DNA from: Nostoc sp. RI_552
Lineage (GTDB): Bacteria > Cyanobacteriota > Cyanobacteriia > Cyanobacteriales > Nostocaceae
Assembly: GCA_016124525.1 (NCBI GenBank)
Contig: WGNO01000035.1
Span: 62,001-126,000 of the forward strand
Reading direction: 5' to 3'
DNA: 64,000 nucleotides
Shown here: positions 1 to 11,666 of the stretch, piece after piece
Layout of the letters: each line of letters opens with the position of its first letter
How positions within the stretch are numbered: the first letter of the stretch is position 1
The notes under the pieces: generated by a model
Told to the model about the DNA's origin: nothing
The model's database searches: none
Seen by the model: only the letters and a program-made list of their open reading frames with translations
Translations under genes and position numbers: made by a program

Positions 1-493
1 CCGCTTCAGCTGTTGTTTCTGGGGTGCGACCAAAGGCACGAGGCCCGATAATCGGATTTTGAGCATGGGAAAAAATATCTGCTACAGGAGACCAAGACAA
101 ATTTATTCCCAAGGATTTTAATTCTATACCAGTAGCTGTTGCTACTTGACGTACTGACGATAAGCTTTTTCCTGTTTTTGTCTCTGGCAATAATAAAGCA
201 TAGGGAAAGCGGGTAATTGGTGGAGGTGTCCGAACTACCCTTCCCCCTTCGTGATCTAATGTCATAAACATGGAATCACGTTCAGTATATTTTTTGATTT
301 GCTCGTTTAGCTCCTTAAAGTTTTCCAGCCAAACTTCATAACGATGACCATCCAGAAAGTTTTTAGCGAAAAATATTACTCCAGCTGGTTTTAATTCACT
401 CAGGATGCGTTTATCATCATCACTTAATGAAGTACCAGAAACACCAACTATTAAGTGACGTCCAAAGCTTTCTAGCTGTTGAGATGTTGCCAT
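1..493 (-). CDS. nagZ: Glycoside hydrolase family 3, beta-N-acetylhexosaminidase-like (partial)
   Basis: The gene starts with ATG at 493 and runs off the left edge of the window, so only about 164 N-terminal residues are visible. They carry GH3 TIM-barrel hallmarks: an N-terminal HLIVGVSGTSL strand, GVIFFAKNF, LDHEGGRVVR (the family's D-Q/H-E-GG-R-V motif) and an SWSPVADI segment. In this family NagZ removes N-acetylglucosamine from muropeptides during cell-wall recycling. The catalytic Asp/His region lies outside the window, so the exact substrate is inferred. No signal peptide is evident, which fits a cytoplasmic NagZ-type enzyme. Confidence 0.7.
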   Translation of the reverse strand, partial: MATSQQLESFGRHLIVGVSGTSLSDDDKRILSELKPAGVIFFAKNFLDGHRYEVWLENFKELNEQIKKYTERDSMFMTLDHEGGRVVRTPPPITRFPYALLLPETKTGKSLSSVRQVATATGIELKSLGINLSWSPVADIFSHAQNPIIGPRAFGRTPETTAEA

Positions 494-782
494 AATGCTT
501 GACCTGTGATTCATTAACAAATGATTAATTAACAAACAAATCCTGCTCAGGAGGTAATAGCAGTTAAAAAGCTGTTTTTTATATACATGTTTATTCCTTG
601 GGAAGATTACTATATGAGCAAAACCTGATACAATCCAATACTTTATTTTTTGTAAAAATTCGCTTTCTTAAGCCTATAGCTCAGAAGTAATCAGGCATAA
701 ACCCGGTTCGCATCTAGGCTGCATTAATTTTGATGTGTGTTGCCAATGCCAGGAATTGATACCTAATTAAAGTAGCATGATT

Positions 783-1607
783 TTACTGATTTTTTAATTT
801 CTCTGCTTCAATAAGCCGAATTGCCAGAATAGTTTCTGCTAGAACGCGATGGAATACGTAATACCAACCATGCCAACCATTGAAAATCCACCCTTCAATA
901 ATCAAACAATAGAAAAAAACCATCCCAGGAGCCAAGATTTTTTTTCTCCGGATTCGATCAACCCAATCAAGTTCGTTGACGGGAGTTTCTAGTATTTTCT
1001 TGGCTTCTAACACTGTGTAGCGTTCCTGTGACCATAACCAACGACTAAACGATTTACGATCATCGTGGTACAGATAGCTAGAGAGTAACGCTGATTTACC
1101 AGTCAATTGTAAAACCTGTGTATGTCCATCATCAATGTAAGTGGCTTTGCTTTTTTTAAACAAAACTTGACGTGGAGGAAGTATTCTGGTTTTGCGAACA
1201 GGTTTGCCCAACACACAGTAATTGAACTTGACAAAGTAGCCATCAATTTCTCCATCCACAGGTAAAGCTGCCATTTCAGAGATTAAATCATCTGTAACTA
1301 CATAATCTGCATCCAAAGAAAGTACCCAAGGAGATTTGACTTGCTCTAAGCCATAGTTCCATTGTTGACCGTGGGTATCAAATTTACGTTTAAATACTTC
1401 TACTTGGGAATAGGAGTTGAGAATTTCTAAGGTTGTATCGGTACTATAGCTATCAACAACTATGATTTTTTTAGCCCAAAAAAGTTGTTGGAGGGTACGC
1501 TCAATATTCGCTGCTTCATTGTAAGTCAGAATCACAGGCGTAATCTGTTTTAACATCGATACCATTTCATTAGAATTAAAGGAATTCTCTGCAGTAGATG
1601 TCGCCAT
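783..1607 (-). CDS. Family 2 glycosyltransferase
   Basis: A 274-residue GT-A fold glycosyltransferase. The N-terminal part has PVILTYNEAANIERTL (GT2 start, about residues 24-39) and IIVVDSYSTD. The metal-binding segment SLDADYVV (DAD, about residues 96-103) follows. The C-terminal third is hydrophobic and aromatic (MVFFYCLIIEGWIFNGWHGWYY) and probably associates with the membrane. The closest known class is the WaaE/KdtX-like or cell-surface polysaccharide transferases, but donor and acceptor cannot be read from the sequence. The ATG at 1607 was chosen; a second Met at residue 15 is an alternative start and would still leave the whole domain. It stands alone, divergent from crtP. Confidence 0.85.
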   Translation of the reverse strand: MATSTAENSFNSNEMVSMLKQITPVILTYNEAANIERTLQQLFWAKKIIVVDSYSTDTTLEILNSYSQVEVFKRKFDTHGQQWNYGLEQVKSPWVLSLDADYVVTDDLISEMAALPVDGEIDGYFVKFNYCVLGKPVRKTRILPPRQVLFKKSKATYIDDGHTQVLQLTGKSALLSSYLYHDDRKSFSRWLWSQERYTVLEAKKILETPVNELDWVDRIRRKKILAPGMVFFYCLIIEGWIFNGWHGWYYVFHRVLAETILAIRLIEAEKLKNQ

Positions 1608-2078
1608 AGGAGATGAGATAATTGATCTAGTTCTTAATTGAGTCTTGTTATTTGGATAGCATAGATAAGCAAAAATTTGTCAATTTTTCAGCAATCAGTC
1701 AAATAATTACCATCAAATAAATGCAATCTGGGTTATAGTAGTGATTTCTATGGACACCTACTAATTTGCGTAGAGTGTCCTTGGTGTAGGAGATACAGTG
1801 GTGGAAAATTATTTTTAACTGCTAAGTCGCGAAAATCGGTAATGACAGTAATCTGGTTAAGTGGGATGGAAACAAAAATCTTGCCTCACATCCACAGGAT
1901 GAATTACTGAAGTGGTAATGATACCGGGGGTGTGCTGTTGTTTGTGTATCATAATCAAGTTGCCTGGCAGAGAAGTTTTTGAACAAGGGGTGGCAGAATC
2001 CCTGCCAAATGTAACGGATTGCAACGTATAATGAGAACGACAAAACGATCAAAAAATATTGGAAGGCAGTAAGTTTAA
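1608..2078. other. Intergenic region upstream of crtP, with two hairpins
   Basis: This 471-bp divergent spacer between the glycosyltransferase and crtP contains no convincing gene. It holds an imperfect hairpin at 1752-1780 (GGACAC...GTGTCC arms extended by CTAC/GTAG) and a compact hairpin at 1991-2007 (TGGCAG/CTGCCA, 5-nt loop). A TATAAT hexamer at 2027-2032 lies 47 bp before the crtP ATG and is the best -10 candidate. No good -35 hexamer is present at standard spacing. Confidence 0.5.
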
Positions 2079-4434
<2,356 letters not shown>

Positions 4435-4449
4435 CCAACCTCCCCGAAT

Positions 4450-4499
4450 TCCCCATCCGCTTATGCGGTGGGGATGGATAGCGACGGGGCGCAAGCCCC
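4450..4499 (+). terminator. Double hairpin after crtB
   Basis: Two adjacent hairpins follow the crtB stop. The first has CCCCA-CCGC pairing with GCGG-TGGGG around a TTAT loop. The second is GGGGC-GCAA-GCCCC at 4486-4499, a stable GNRA tetraloop stem followed only by ATTTC. With a weak U-tract this may be an mRNA 3' end or processing structure rather than a strong intrinsic terminator. The first hairpin also resembles IS605-type right-end hairpins. Confidence 0.5.
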
Positions 4500-4583
4500 A
4501 ATTTCTGACAAAACTCAAATCTCAAATTTTTGCAGTTGACTAACTCAAAGAAGTTTGCTATTATCATTATCTGTAGCCCATCT

Positions 4584-4675
4584 GGAGAGGTGGCTGAGTG
4601 GTCGAAAGCGACAGATTGCTAATCTGTTGTACGGTTGGTAACTCCGTACCGAGGGTTCGAATCCCTCCCTCTCCG
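4584..4675 (+). tRNA. trnS-GCU: tRNA-Ser (anticodon GCT)
   Basis: A 92-nt class II tRNA. The acceptor stem GGAGAGG pairs perfectly with CCTCTCC (4668-4674), with G as discriminator base. The D arm GGCTGAGTGGTCGAAAGC, anticodon loop TTGCTAA (GCT at 4618-4620), a long variable arm and the T loop GGTTCGAATC are all present. It reads AGC/AGU codons. CCA is not encoded. Confidence 0.97.
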
Positions 4676-4877
4676 TTTCAAACCTTTCAACATGAGCAAC
4701 TAGGGTTTGCCTGTTGTTGTCACATTCAAACAGATATTAATGTATCAGTAAACAGTTGTACTCCCCTAGGTAGATGCTATGATTTATCCTTTGGAGTCTT
4801 TTAAGATTGGGCTAACTAACAACCTAGTTTGAATCTTACTTTTAGACTCCTAAATATTTCAGGAGTAAAAGTAAACT

Positions 4878-6161
4878 ATGCCAAGAATTAACACTGCTTT
4901 AGCATTGAGTATAGCTAGTCTAGCAGCCGGTTTTCTCCTAGGTGCTTGCGAAAATGCTAACAACACCAATAGCACAACTAATAGTAGTCAAGGATTAAAA
5001 ATTGGTACTCTACTACCAACAACAGGTGACTTAGCTTCTATCGGACAGCAAATGGTAGGTTCAATTCCTTTGCTAGTGGAAACTGTTAACGCTTGTGAGG
5101 GCGTTAATAGCCAACCAGTTACCCTAGTGGAAGTAGACGACCAAACCGATCCTCGATCTGGTGCGGCTGGGATGACTAAATTGGCAACTTTGGATAAAGT
5201 AGCTGGCGTAGTTGGTTCCTTTGCTAGCAGTGTTTCTACTGCTGCTGTCTCAGTTGCTGTACCTAATCAAGTCATGATAATTTCTCCTGGTAGTACCAGT
5301 CCAGTTTTTACAGAAAAGGCACAAAAGGGAGACTTTAAAGGCTTTTGGGCACGTACCGCTCCTCCTGACACCTACCAAGCATTAGCATTAGCTCAACTAG
5401 CTAATCAAAAAGGTTATAAGCGAGTTTCTACAGTTGTCATTAATAATGACTATGGGGTTGGCTTTGAAAAAGCATTTGTAGAAGCTTTTGAAAAATTGGG
5501 TGGAACTGTAATTAATAAAAATAAGCCTGTCCGCTACGACCCCAAAGCTCAAACATTTGATACTGAAGCAGCAGCAGCTTTTGCTGACAAGCCAGATGCA
5601 GTCATAGCCGTGCTTTACGCTGAAACTGGTAGTCTCCTCCTCAAAACGGCTTATCAGCAAGGTTTGACAGAAGGTGTGCAAATTCTCCTCACAGATGGAG
5701 TCAAATCACCCACTTTCCCTGACCAAGTAGGTAAAGGTAGCGACAGTAAATATCTCCTCACTGGCGCCTTGGGTACAGTGCCAGGTTCTAATGGTAAAGC
5801 ATTAGCTGATTTTAACAAGCTGTGGCAAGAGAAAAAAGGCGGTTCACCAGGGGAATATGCTCCCCAAGCTTGGGATGCAGCTGCTTTATTGGTACTTGCT
5901 GCACAAGCCGCCCAGGAAAACACGGGGGTTGGTATTTCTCAAAAAGTCCGTGAAGTTGCTAATGAGCCTGGTACAGAAGTTACTGATGTCTGCGAAGGGC
6001 TGAAGTTACTCCGAGAAGGTGAAGATATTAATTACCAAGGCGCAAGCGGTAACGTTGATGTTGATGCTAATGGTGATGTTGTCGGTGTATACGATGTTTG
6101 GACTGTAACACCAGATGGCAAAATTGAGGTGATTGACAAAGTTAGTCCTAATCCACAATAA
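4878..6161 (+). CDS. ABC transporter substrate-binding lipoprotein (branched-chain/neutral amino acid type)
   Basis: A 427-residue periplasmic binding protein of the LivJ/LivK type I fold (Peripla_BP_6). Residues 1-24 form a lipoprotein signal ending in the lipobox LLGAC (Cys24), followed by an Asn/Thr/Ser-rich linker. The mature part begins LKIGTLLPTTGDLASIGQQM, the usual ligand-site entry. It resembles NatB of the Anabaena N-I neutral amino acid transporter, but no permease or ATPase gene is adjacent, so the partner and ligand are inferred. The SD-like AGGAG at 4861 sits 12 bp before the ATG. A small GC hairpin follows the stop. Confidence 0.85.
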   Translation: MPRINTALALSIASLAAGFLLGACENANNTNSTTNSSQGLKIGTLLPTTGDLASIGQQMVGSIPLLVETVNACEGVNSQPVTLVEVDDQTDPRSGAAGMTKLATLDKVAGVVGSFASSVSTAAVSVAVPNQVMIISPGSTSPVFTEKAQKGDFKGFWARTAPPDTYQALALAQLANQKGYKRVSTVVINNDYGVGFEKAFVEAFEKLGGTVINKNKPVRYDPKAQTFDTEAAAAFADKPDAVIAVLYAETGSLLLKTAYQQGLTEGVQILLTDGVKSPTFPDQVGKGSDSKYLLTGALGTVPGSNGKALADFNKLWQEKKGGSPGEYAPQAWDAAALLVLAAQAAQENTGVGISQKVREVANEPGTEVTDVCEGLKLLREGEDINYQGASGNVDVDANGDVVGVYDVWTVTPDGKIEVIDKVSPNPQ

Positions 6162-6172
6162 CAACTTCCACG

Positions 6173-6188
6173 GCCCACGTTTGTGGGC
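6173..6188 (+). terminator. Hairpin after the binding-protein gene
   Basis: GCCCAC (6173-6178) pairs with GTGGGC (6183-6188) across a 4-nt loop, 11 bp after the stop. The tail is TATAATTTCC, so termination would be weak to moderate. Confidence 0.5.
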
Positions 6189-6222
6189 TATAATTTCCCC
6201 TCTTCACATCAAGTTCGGCAAA

Positions 6223-6846
6223 TTAATTCTCAAATTTTGATTCAGGCTCATTCACACTGGCTTCTAAAGTTTTAACCTGGGTTTGCAATTCTACAATTCT
6301 TTGCATATGCGATCGCTCCAGAGAATAACCTAACCACACAAAGCTACCACCTAACATAGTTACAACTCCCGCCAGAATACCAGTGAGCAATGTTACTTGA
6401 GAGCGCAGATGTTTCACTTCTTGAAGCTGATATTGAGGCTTGGTAACAGAATTAATCTTGATCTCCGGATGTTCCAGAACCAATTGTGGTTTTGGTTTCT
6501 CTTTAGTTGTAAAAGTAACCTTGCTTGCTAGCCAGTTAGTGATTAATTGAGAACCATTATTTTTAAACCACCGCCAAGCAAAAATTCTAAATATTGGCTT
6601 GGATGTCCTGGAAATGAATTTCAAAGTTGTATTGAGAGTTCCAGAGCGAAACTTGTGGTTAATTAAATTAATTGACCCTACATCATATAGAGAATCTAAT
6701 ACTAACTTCACTGTAGTTTCTTCTCTAGAAATTAAATTTTGCAACAGTAGAAGAACATCATGCATAACTTCTTCTTCTTTTTGCTTTTCTACCAGAAAAT
6801 TTGTCTTATTATCGGTTATTTGATCTGGTTTATTCATATATATCAA
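6223..6846 (-). CDS. Hypothetical membrane protein with C-terminal coiled coil
   Basis: A 207-residue protein of unrecognised family. The N-terminal 110 residues are mixed polar with no clear motif. One transmembrane helix lies at about residues 157-178 (LLTGILAGVVTMLGGSFVWLGY). It is followed by a short heptad-like tail (RIVELQTQVKTLEASVNE) typical of a coiled coil. A single-pass protein with the large domain on one side and the coiled coil on the other is inferred. A second Met at codon 4 is an equally good start. It converges with the binding-protein gene and is separated from the barrel gene upstream by 331 bp, so it is probably monocistronic. Confidence 0.6.
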   Translation of the reverse strand: MIYMNKPDQITDNKTNFLVEKQKEEEVMHDVLLLLQNLISREETTVKLVLDSLYDVGSINLINHKFRSGTLNTTLKFISRTSKPIFRIFAWRWFKNNGSQLITNWLASKVTFTTKEKPKPQLVLEHPEIKINSVTKPQYQLQEVKHLRSQVTLLTGILAGVVTMLGGSFVWLGYSLERSHMQRIVELQTQVKTLEASVNEPESKFEN

Positions 6847-7177
6847 CTCTAGTTTTGTCCAAGATTTCCTGTGTATTATTTAAACTGAAATAATTTTTAC
6901 CAAAAGCAATACTAGATCTAAACTTAGACTGTTATATTCTGTGGGAAGCAGCTTTGTTAATTTTGGCAGGTTAGCTCTGATAGTTAATATTTTGAGTATT
7001 ATGACATAATTTAGCTGCCCATATCAAGATAAAAAATATATATTTCATATGATATTCAAGATGTTATTAATATAACTATTAATTCAGTTAAATCATCTTT
7101 TCTACATTGTTAAACTTGCGAAATGTAAAAGGCAAAAGTTATTGTTAACTTCGCCTTTTATGTTTCACATTATGTCA
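6847..7177. other. AT-rich intergenic region
   Basis: This 331-bp spacer between two minus-strand genes is AT-rich and has no gene. Its only clear structure is the long terminator-like inverted repeat at 7127-7159. Confidence 0.5.
7127..7159 (-). terminator. Inverted repeat downstream of the barrel gene
   Basis: AAAAGGC (7127-7133) pairs with GCCTTTT (7153-7159), and inside it AAGTTA pairs with TAACTT. This gives a stem of about 14 bp with one mismatch. It lies just beyond the stop of the minus-strand barrel gene and ends in a short T-run on that strand. Confidence 0.65.
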
Positions 7178-7942
7178 TTAAAAACCAGAAAAATTGTAAC
7201 CAACTCCTAATAACAAACCGACATCAGTCTCGTCAAAAAATCCAGCATTCACCGCAGCTGTAGCAGTGAATCGAGGAGTTAAAGGAAAATCAATACCACC
7301 AGATACCAACAAGGCTGTTTTTGAATCATTACCAGTTCTAATAGCTGCACCTGCTCCAACATAAGGCGCGATCGCTAAGGGTTCGTCAAATGGATCAGCC
7401 TGTTGTAAGCTGAAGTCATAGGTGATGGGAACCATAATTGTAGTGTTGTTACCAAATACTGCTGCGGGTCTGATCGATAAGGTATTTGTCACTCCCACTT
7501 TACCCATGACTGCAAAATTACCGTCACCTAAAGATGAGTCACCGCCACCTAAACCAATATTACCGGCAACACCAATATAGCTTCTGCCACCACGAGTAGG
7601 TTGACCCAAACTAATATCCGCTTGTGCTACCTGAGTAGGAGAAAATTGAGCAGTGGGTTTGGATTCAGAAATCAGGGCTGCTGATGAAGTTATTGCTGTT
7701 CCTGGTACAGGTGTGAGTGTTCCATCAGCAACTTTTTGAGTATTAGCGTAGGCAAACTGGTGTAATTTAATATCATCTATAGATGTTGTATTTACACAAG
7801 ATTTAGTCAGCGGTTGAATATCTACTGTTTCAGCAACGGCAGACAAACCATTACTCAAAACTGTTAGAGCAACTACACCGGGTAAGTAAAATAAACTTTT
7901 GCTTTCACGTAGCGCGTCGAAGACGATAAAAATAGTATTCAC
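7178..7942 (-). CDS. Putative outer-membrane beta-barrel protein
   Basis: About 254 residues. A hydrophobic export signal (LFYLPGVVALTVLSNGLSAVA) is followed by a polar linker of about 75 residues, then a Gly-rich domain of alternating strands (RSYIGVAGNIGLGGG, FAVMGKVGVTNTLSIRPA, IAPYVGAGAAIRTG) ending in GLLLGVGYNFSGF. A terminal aromatic Phe is typical of outer-membrane barrels. No ATG exists at the front. The GTG at 7942 is preferred because AGGAG lies 5 nt upstream; a TTG at 7999 would add 19 residues. The stretch FDALRESK just before the hydrophobic core looks like a small insertion into an original signal peptide. Function unknown. Confidence 0.65.
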   Translation of the reverse strand: MNTIFIVFDALRESKSLFYLPGVVALTVLSNGLSAVAETVDIQPLTKSCVNTTSIDDIKLHQFAYANTQKVADGTLTPVPGTAITSSAALISESKPTAQFSPTQVAQADISLGQPTRGGRSYIGVAGNIGLGGGDSSLGDGNFAVMGKVGVTNTLSIRPAAVFGNNTTIMVPITYDFSLQQADPFDEPLAIAPYVGAGAAIRTGNDSKTALLVSGGIDFPLTPRFTATAAVNAGFFDETDVGLLLGVGYNFSGF

Positions 7943-7999
7943 ATTCACTCCTAACGTAATATTGTTGCCATCGACATTTTCTGGTTGTGATTCAAACAA

Positions 8000-8484
8000 A
8001 TTTGACGATATTCAAACTTTAACATCAGAAAATCAGTTATTACATCCTTAACTAGACATAAGTCTTGATGAAAATACTGGGTACTAGGTAGCAGAAATCA
8101 GCTGATAATAAGCGATTGCCTCCGGCACTGCCCTTTGCACAATGGCACTGGATGAGTTGAGGGAATTTGCTGATGGTGGCTTGAAAGTTGCTTATTTATG
8201 GATAATGAAATTGAAAAAACATCGGCGTTCGCCCTTTGACTATGCAAGTTTTCATCCAGATTCTTCCTGACTTTTTATACTTTCTTCTTCATCACCACTG
8301 AGTTCAACTATCCTGGGAAGAATAAAAATTGATGAAAATATTCAAGTAATATTTATCTATCTTTGGGAGGAATTAAATTACTAGTGATTAATACTAAATA
8401 AATATCTATTCCGATCACCTGACGAACTTTAACTGTAAATCTCCTCTCTGCAATTTTTAAGCAGTGGGAGATTTTTTTAATGTG
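8000..8484. other. Intergenic region, no gene seen
   Basis: This 485-bp spacer contains no supported gene. A GCGATTGCCTCCGGC stretch near 8111 resembles the common interspersed element that often carries GCGATCGCCTCCGGC in Nostoc-type genomes. The right end holds the inverted repeat at 8437-8474. Confidence 0.4.
8437..8474. terminator. Inverted repeat at the end of the HEAT-repeat gene
   Basis: AAATCTCC pairs with GGGAGATTT and CTGC with GCAG around an A/T loop, just past the stop of the minus-strand HEAT gene. The T-run follows the hairpin only on the plus strand, so its role as a terminator for the minus-strand gene is uncertain. Confidence 0.5.
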
Positions 8485-9798
8485 TTACCATTCTGCAAGG
8501 GCGATGGTTACTCGTTGTTGCAAGTCTGGTGTGAGAGTCAAATTATTGGCTAATTCCTGTAACTGTTGATATACCAGTTCTTTATCCAGTTTTTTTAGTG
8601 CGGCCATCGCATTTAATCTGACAACTTGACTGTCATCTGCCAATAATAAAATTAATGGTTCAACAGCTTGGTTATTTCCTAATTCCCCTAAACCGAGAGC
8701 GATCAAACTTTTAATCTTAGCCTGAACAGCATTTGCAAATGTGCCTAAATGCTGTGACTGCAAAACATCCAACAGAATTTCTGCAGCTGGTGTGATTAAT
8801 TGCGGGTTTTGCACTTGTCCTAAAACCGTAATCATTTCTTGCCATAGTATTTCTGATGTACTTTGATCAAGTGCTTGGTGCAAATATGTCAAACCAGATA
8901 AAGTTTCCACCCACATTAAAGCGCGGATGACTTGTAATTGTAGCTCAAATGGTGTATTGGGTGAAATTAACACCTCAAATAAATGTTTCGCAGCCGCATC
9001 ACTACCCATGCGGGAAAGAGCCATGGCTGCTGCACAACAAACGTCAAGATTAAAATCAAACAACCTCGGTTGCAATCTCGCTACTAAATCCAATTCTATA
9101 GATAAATCACGGCGAAAACCCAAACCCAGCACAGCTGCACGTCTGACTGTAGCTGCAACATCATCTAAAGCATTTAATAATGCTGGTAGTACATCTTCGT
9201 CATGAAAACTACTCAGGGCTTCTAAGGCCGTGGTGCGGACTGCTGCTTGGGAATCTTGGACAACACTCAACAGAGGTGTAATACTTTCCTTAGTACCAAT
9301 ATAAGCAAGCGATCGCACTGCTAAAAGTTTTGTTTCTTCCTCAGCGAGAAGTGGAGTCAGTACTGTAATTGCCGTAGTACCCATTTGCCCCAATGCTGAT
9401 GCTGCTAGAGCTTTGAGTTCTTCATTTTCAGTAGTTTTCAGCAAATCCACCAAAGATACTATGACATCTGGGTGGTCAAACTCGGCTAAAGTGCGAGCCG
9501 CATACCAACGTAAATTTTCTTCAGCATTTTCATCTTTTAGAATATCAATCAATGGCGGGATAGCGATATCTCCCAATTGCCTGAAAATTTTGGCAACATC
9601 CCAACGTTGCTGAAAACTCCCCGCAGCGAAAATCGAGAGCGCTAATTCCAGCAGATATTCCCGATGTTTAACTATTTCTTGTTGTGTAGAGTCTAGAGTG
9701 AAAATCAATTCTTGTAGATATTGAGTCAACAATGACCAATCTGCCGCAGCATATGCTGTTTGTGCTTGCACTAAAAGCTGGTTGATACTGTTCACCAT
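8485..9798 (-). CDS. HEAT-repeat protein (PBS-lyase HEAT-like)
   Basis: A 437-residue all-helical repeat protein. From about residue 75 it consists of consecutive HEAT units of about 31 residues with the signature DxxxxVRxxAxxALG: ENLRWYAARTLAEF, ENEELKALAASALGQMG, AAVRTTALEALSSF, ATVRRAAVLGLGF, and QVVRLNAMAALKKL near the end. Such proteins in cyanobacteria include phycobilin lyase subunits (CpcE/F) and NblB, as well as many uncharacterised scaffolds. No lyase partner is adjacent, so enzymatic activity should not be assumed. The start MVNSINQLL was taken as the only in-frame Met before the first repeat. Confidence 0.8.
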   Translation of the reverse strand: MVNSINQLLVQAQTAYAAADWSLLTQYLQELIFTLDSTQQEIVKHREYLLELALSIFAAGSFQQRWDVAKIFRQLGDIAIPPLIDILKDENAEENLRWYAARTLAEFDHPDVIVSLVDLLKTTENEELKALAASALGQMGTTAITVLTPLLAEEETKLLAVRSLAYIGTKESITPLLSVVQDSQAAVRTTALEALSSFHDEDVLPALLNALDDVAATVRRAAVLGLGFRRDLSIELDLVARLQPRLFDFNLDVCCAAAMALSRMGSDAAAKHLFEVLISPNTPFELQLQVIRALMWVETLSGLTYLHQALDQSTSEILWQEMITVLGQVQNPQLITPAAEILLDVLQSQHLGTFANAVQAKIKSLIALGLGELGNNQAVEPLILLLADDSQVVRLNAMAALKKLDKELVYQQLQELANNLTLTPDLQQRVTIALAEW

Positions 9799-9959
9799 TC
9801 CTTGCTTGAAATGGACATGTCCGTGGTTGAAACACAGACAATTCTAGATCAAAAATCAAAAATACAAATCAGAGAAACCCAGGGTTAATACTGTTTTTTA
9901 ATCAGACTTACCCATTTGCCTGAGGTTTCATAGCCACAGAGGTGATCAAGCTACCATAC

Positions 9960-11666
9960 TTACAGCACAGCTTTCACCGTCGGTGTAACTATCGCTAAAT
10001 CATCCCAAGTATTTAATCCTGGCATAATGGGAACTAACAATTCCCGAGCATAGACATGAGGGTTTGTTTGGGAGATAGTCATAAGAGATTGGCGAAGTTG
10101 AGCATTCACTGCCACAGTCTTGACATCATACATCTGCATAGTCAGCTTAGGGTACAAGCCGATACCAATAATCAACACTAAAAAGCAAGCAGCAATAAAC
10201 AGTTCACGAGGTTTAGCATCGCTATAAACAGTTTGATTCGGCAGCAAGCAGTCAGTACCAAAACAAGCTGTTCCTTCATTATCCTGATTCTCAAAAGCTC
10301 CATTATTAATATCACACATCAGCGCTGCACTAGTCCCATAAAATACCTTTCGCAGCAGGTTGAGTAGATAAATCGGCGTCAGAACAACTCCTACTGCGGC
10401 GAGGAAAACCGTGATGATGCAGAAAGCAGAACTGTAGACATCGCTGGTAGTTATCCCCATAAAAACCGAGAGTTCCCCCACAAACCCACTCATACCAGGA
10501 AGGGCTAAAGAAGCCATCGCACTGATGGTAAATAGTGCAAATACCTTCGGCATTACTTGACCAACACCCCCCATATCATCCATTGACATGGTGCGAGTGC
10601 GATCGTAAGTTACCCCGGCTAAGAAAAACAGCACCGAGGCGATTAAACCGTGAGAAATCATTTGCAACATTGCCCCGTTCATGCCCAAATCAGTAAAAGA
10701 GGCAATACCCAGCAGTACAAATCCCATGTGAGAAATTGATGAATAAGCCAACCGACGCTTCATATTCGATTGAGCAAAAGAATTCAACGCACCATAAATA
10801 ATGTTGACAACTCCGAGAATAGCGAGAACTGGTGCAAAGTAAATATGTGCATCAGAAAAAATTTCCAAATTCAGGCGAATCAGTCCGTATCCACCCATTT
10901 TCAGCAGCACACCTGCCAGTATCATCGATACTGGTGAAGAAGCCTCTCCGTGAGCATCAGGTAACCAAGTATGCATGGGAAACACAGCCAACTTCACACC
11001 AAAGGCAATCAGTAATCCTGCATATAGCAACAGTTCTAAACCCAAGGGGTAATTCTTCAGTCTGAGAGCAGTCAGATCAAAAGAGATATTACCGCCACCG
11101 TAGAGCGCCATTGCCAATCCTGCCACAAGGATAAATATAGAAGCCGCAGCCGTGTACAGCAAGAATTTTGTAGCTGCGTACCGACGCTTTTGCCCGCCCC
11201 ATATGGAAATAAGTAAGTATACCGGAATTAGCTCCACTTCCCACATGATGAAAAACAGCAGCAAGTCTTTAGCCACAAATACCCCTACCTGCGCCGAATA
11301 AAGTACAAGCATCAGGAAATAGAAAAGGCCGGGTCTGCGATCAACTTGCCAAGCCGAAAAAATTGCGAGTGTTGTCACCAGTCCAGCCAGAAGTACAAAC
11401 GGCACTGATAACCCATCCACAGCAACCGCCCAGTTTAAACCTAATTGAGGCATCCACGTATAATTTTCTTCCATTTGAAAACCAGCATTGCTGGGATCAT
11501 AATGCCGCCAAAAGGTATAGGACATCAATATCAAATCTGCAACTCCCACACCCAAGGCATAGGATCTCACCCACTTGCCGTCTTTATTGGGTAACACGGG
11601 GATAACCAAAGCAGCAAGGAATGGTAGCATGACAATCGCGGTTAGCCAGGGAAATTGATCCGCCAT
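9960..11666 (-). CDS. ndhD: NAD(P)H-quinone oxidoreductase chain 4 (NdhD)
   Basis: A 568-residue proton-pumping antiporter-like subunit of the NDH-1 complex in the thylakoid membrane, serving respiration and cyclic electron flow. About 14 transmembrane helices are present. Conserved features are the [13 protein letters not shown] helix with its charged Glu, the [20 protein letters not shown] loop with the family Lys, His and Asp, and [15 protein letters not shown] hydrophilic insertion around residues 440-470 carries three Cys residues. No ndhF lies next to it, so this is a solitary ndhD paralogue; which NdhD class it belongs to cannot be settled here. Confidence 0.93.
   Translation of the reverse strand: MADQFPWLTAIVMLPFLAALVIPVLPNKDGKWVRSYALGVGVADLILMSYTFWRHYDPSNAGFQMEENYTWMPQLGLNWAVAVDGLSVPFVLLAGLVTTLAIFSAWQVDRRPGLFYFLMLVLYSAQVGVFVAKDLLLFFIMWEVELIPVYLLISIWGGQKRRYAATKFLLYTAAASIFILVAGLAMALYGGGNISFDLTALRLKNYPLGLELLLYAGLLIAFGVKLAVFPMHTWLPDAHGEASSPVSMILAGVLLKMGGYGLIRLNLEIFSDAHIYFAPVLAILGVVNIIYGALNSFAQSNMKRRLAYSSISHMGFVLLGIASFTDLGMNGAMLQMISHGLIASVLFFLAGVTYDRTRTMSMDDMGGVGQVMPKVFALFTISAMASLALPGMSGFVGELSVFMGITTSDVYSSAFCIITVFLAAVGVVLTPIYLLNLLRKVFYGTSAALMCDINNGAFENQDNEGTACFGTDCLLPNQTVYSDAKPRELFIAACFLVLIIGIGLYPKLTMQMYDVKTVAVNAQLRQSLMTISQTNPHVYARELLVPIMPGLNTWDDLAIVTPTVKAVL

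Noticed and set aside
1822-2052. Possible 76-codon minus-strand gene upstream of crtP
   Set aside because: No motif or SD; the product looks random and it overlaps the crtP promoter and leader hairpins.
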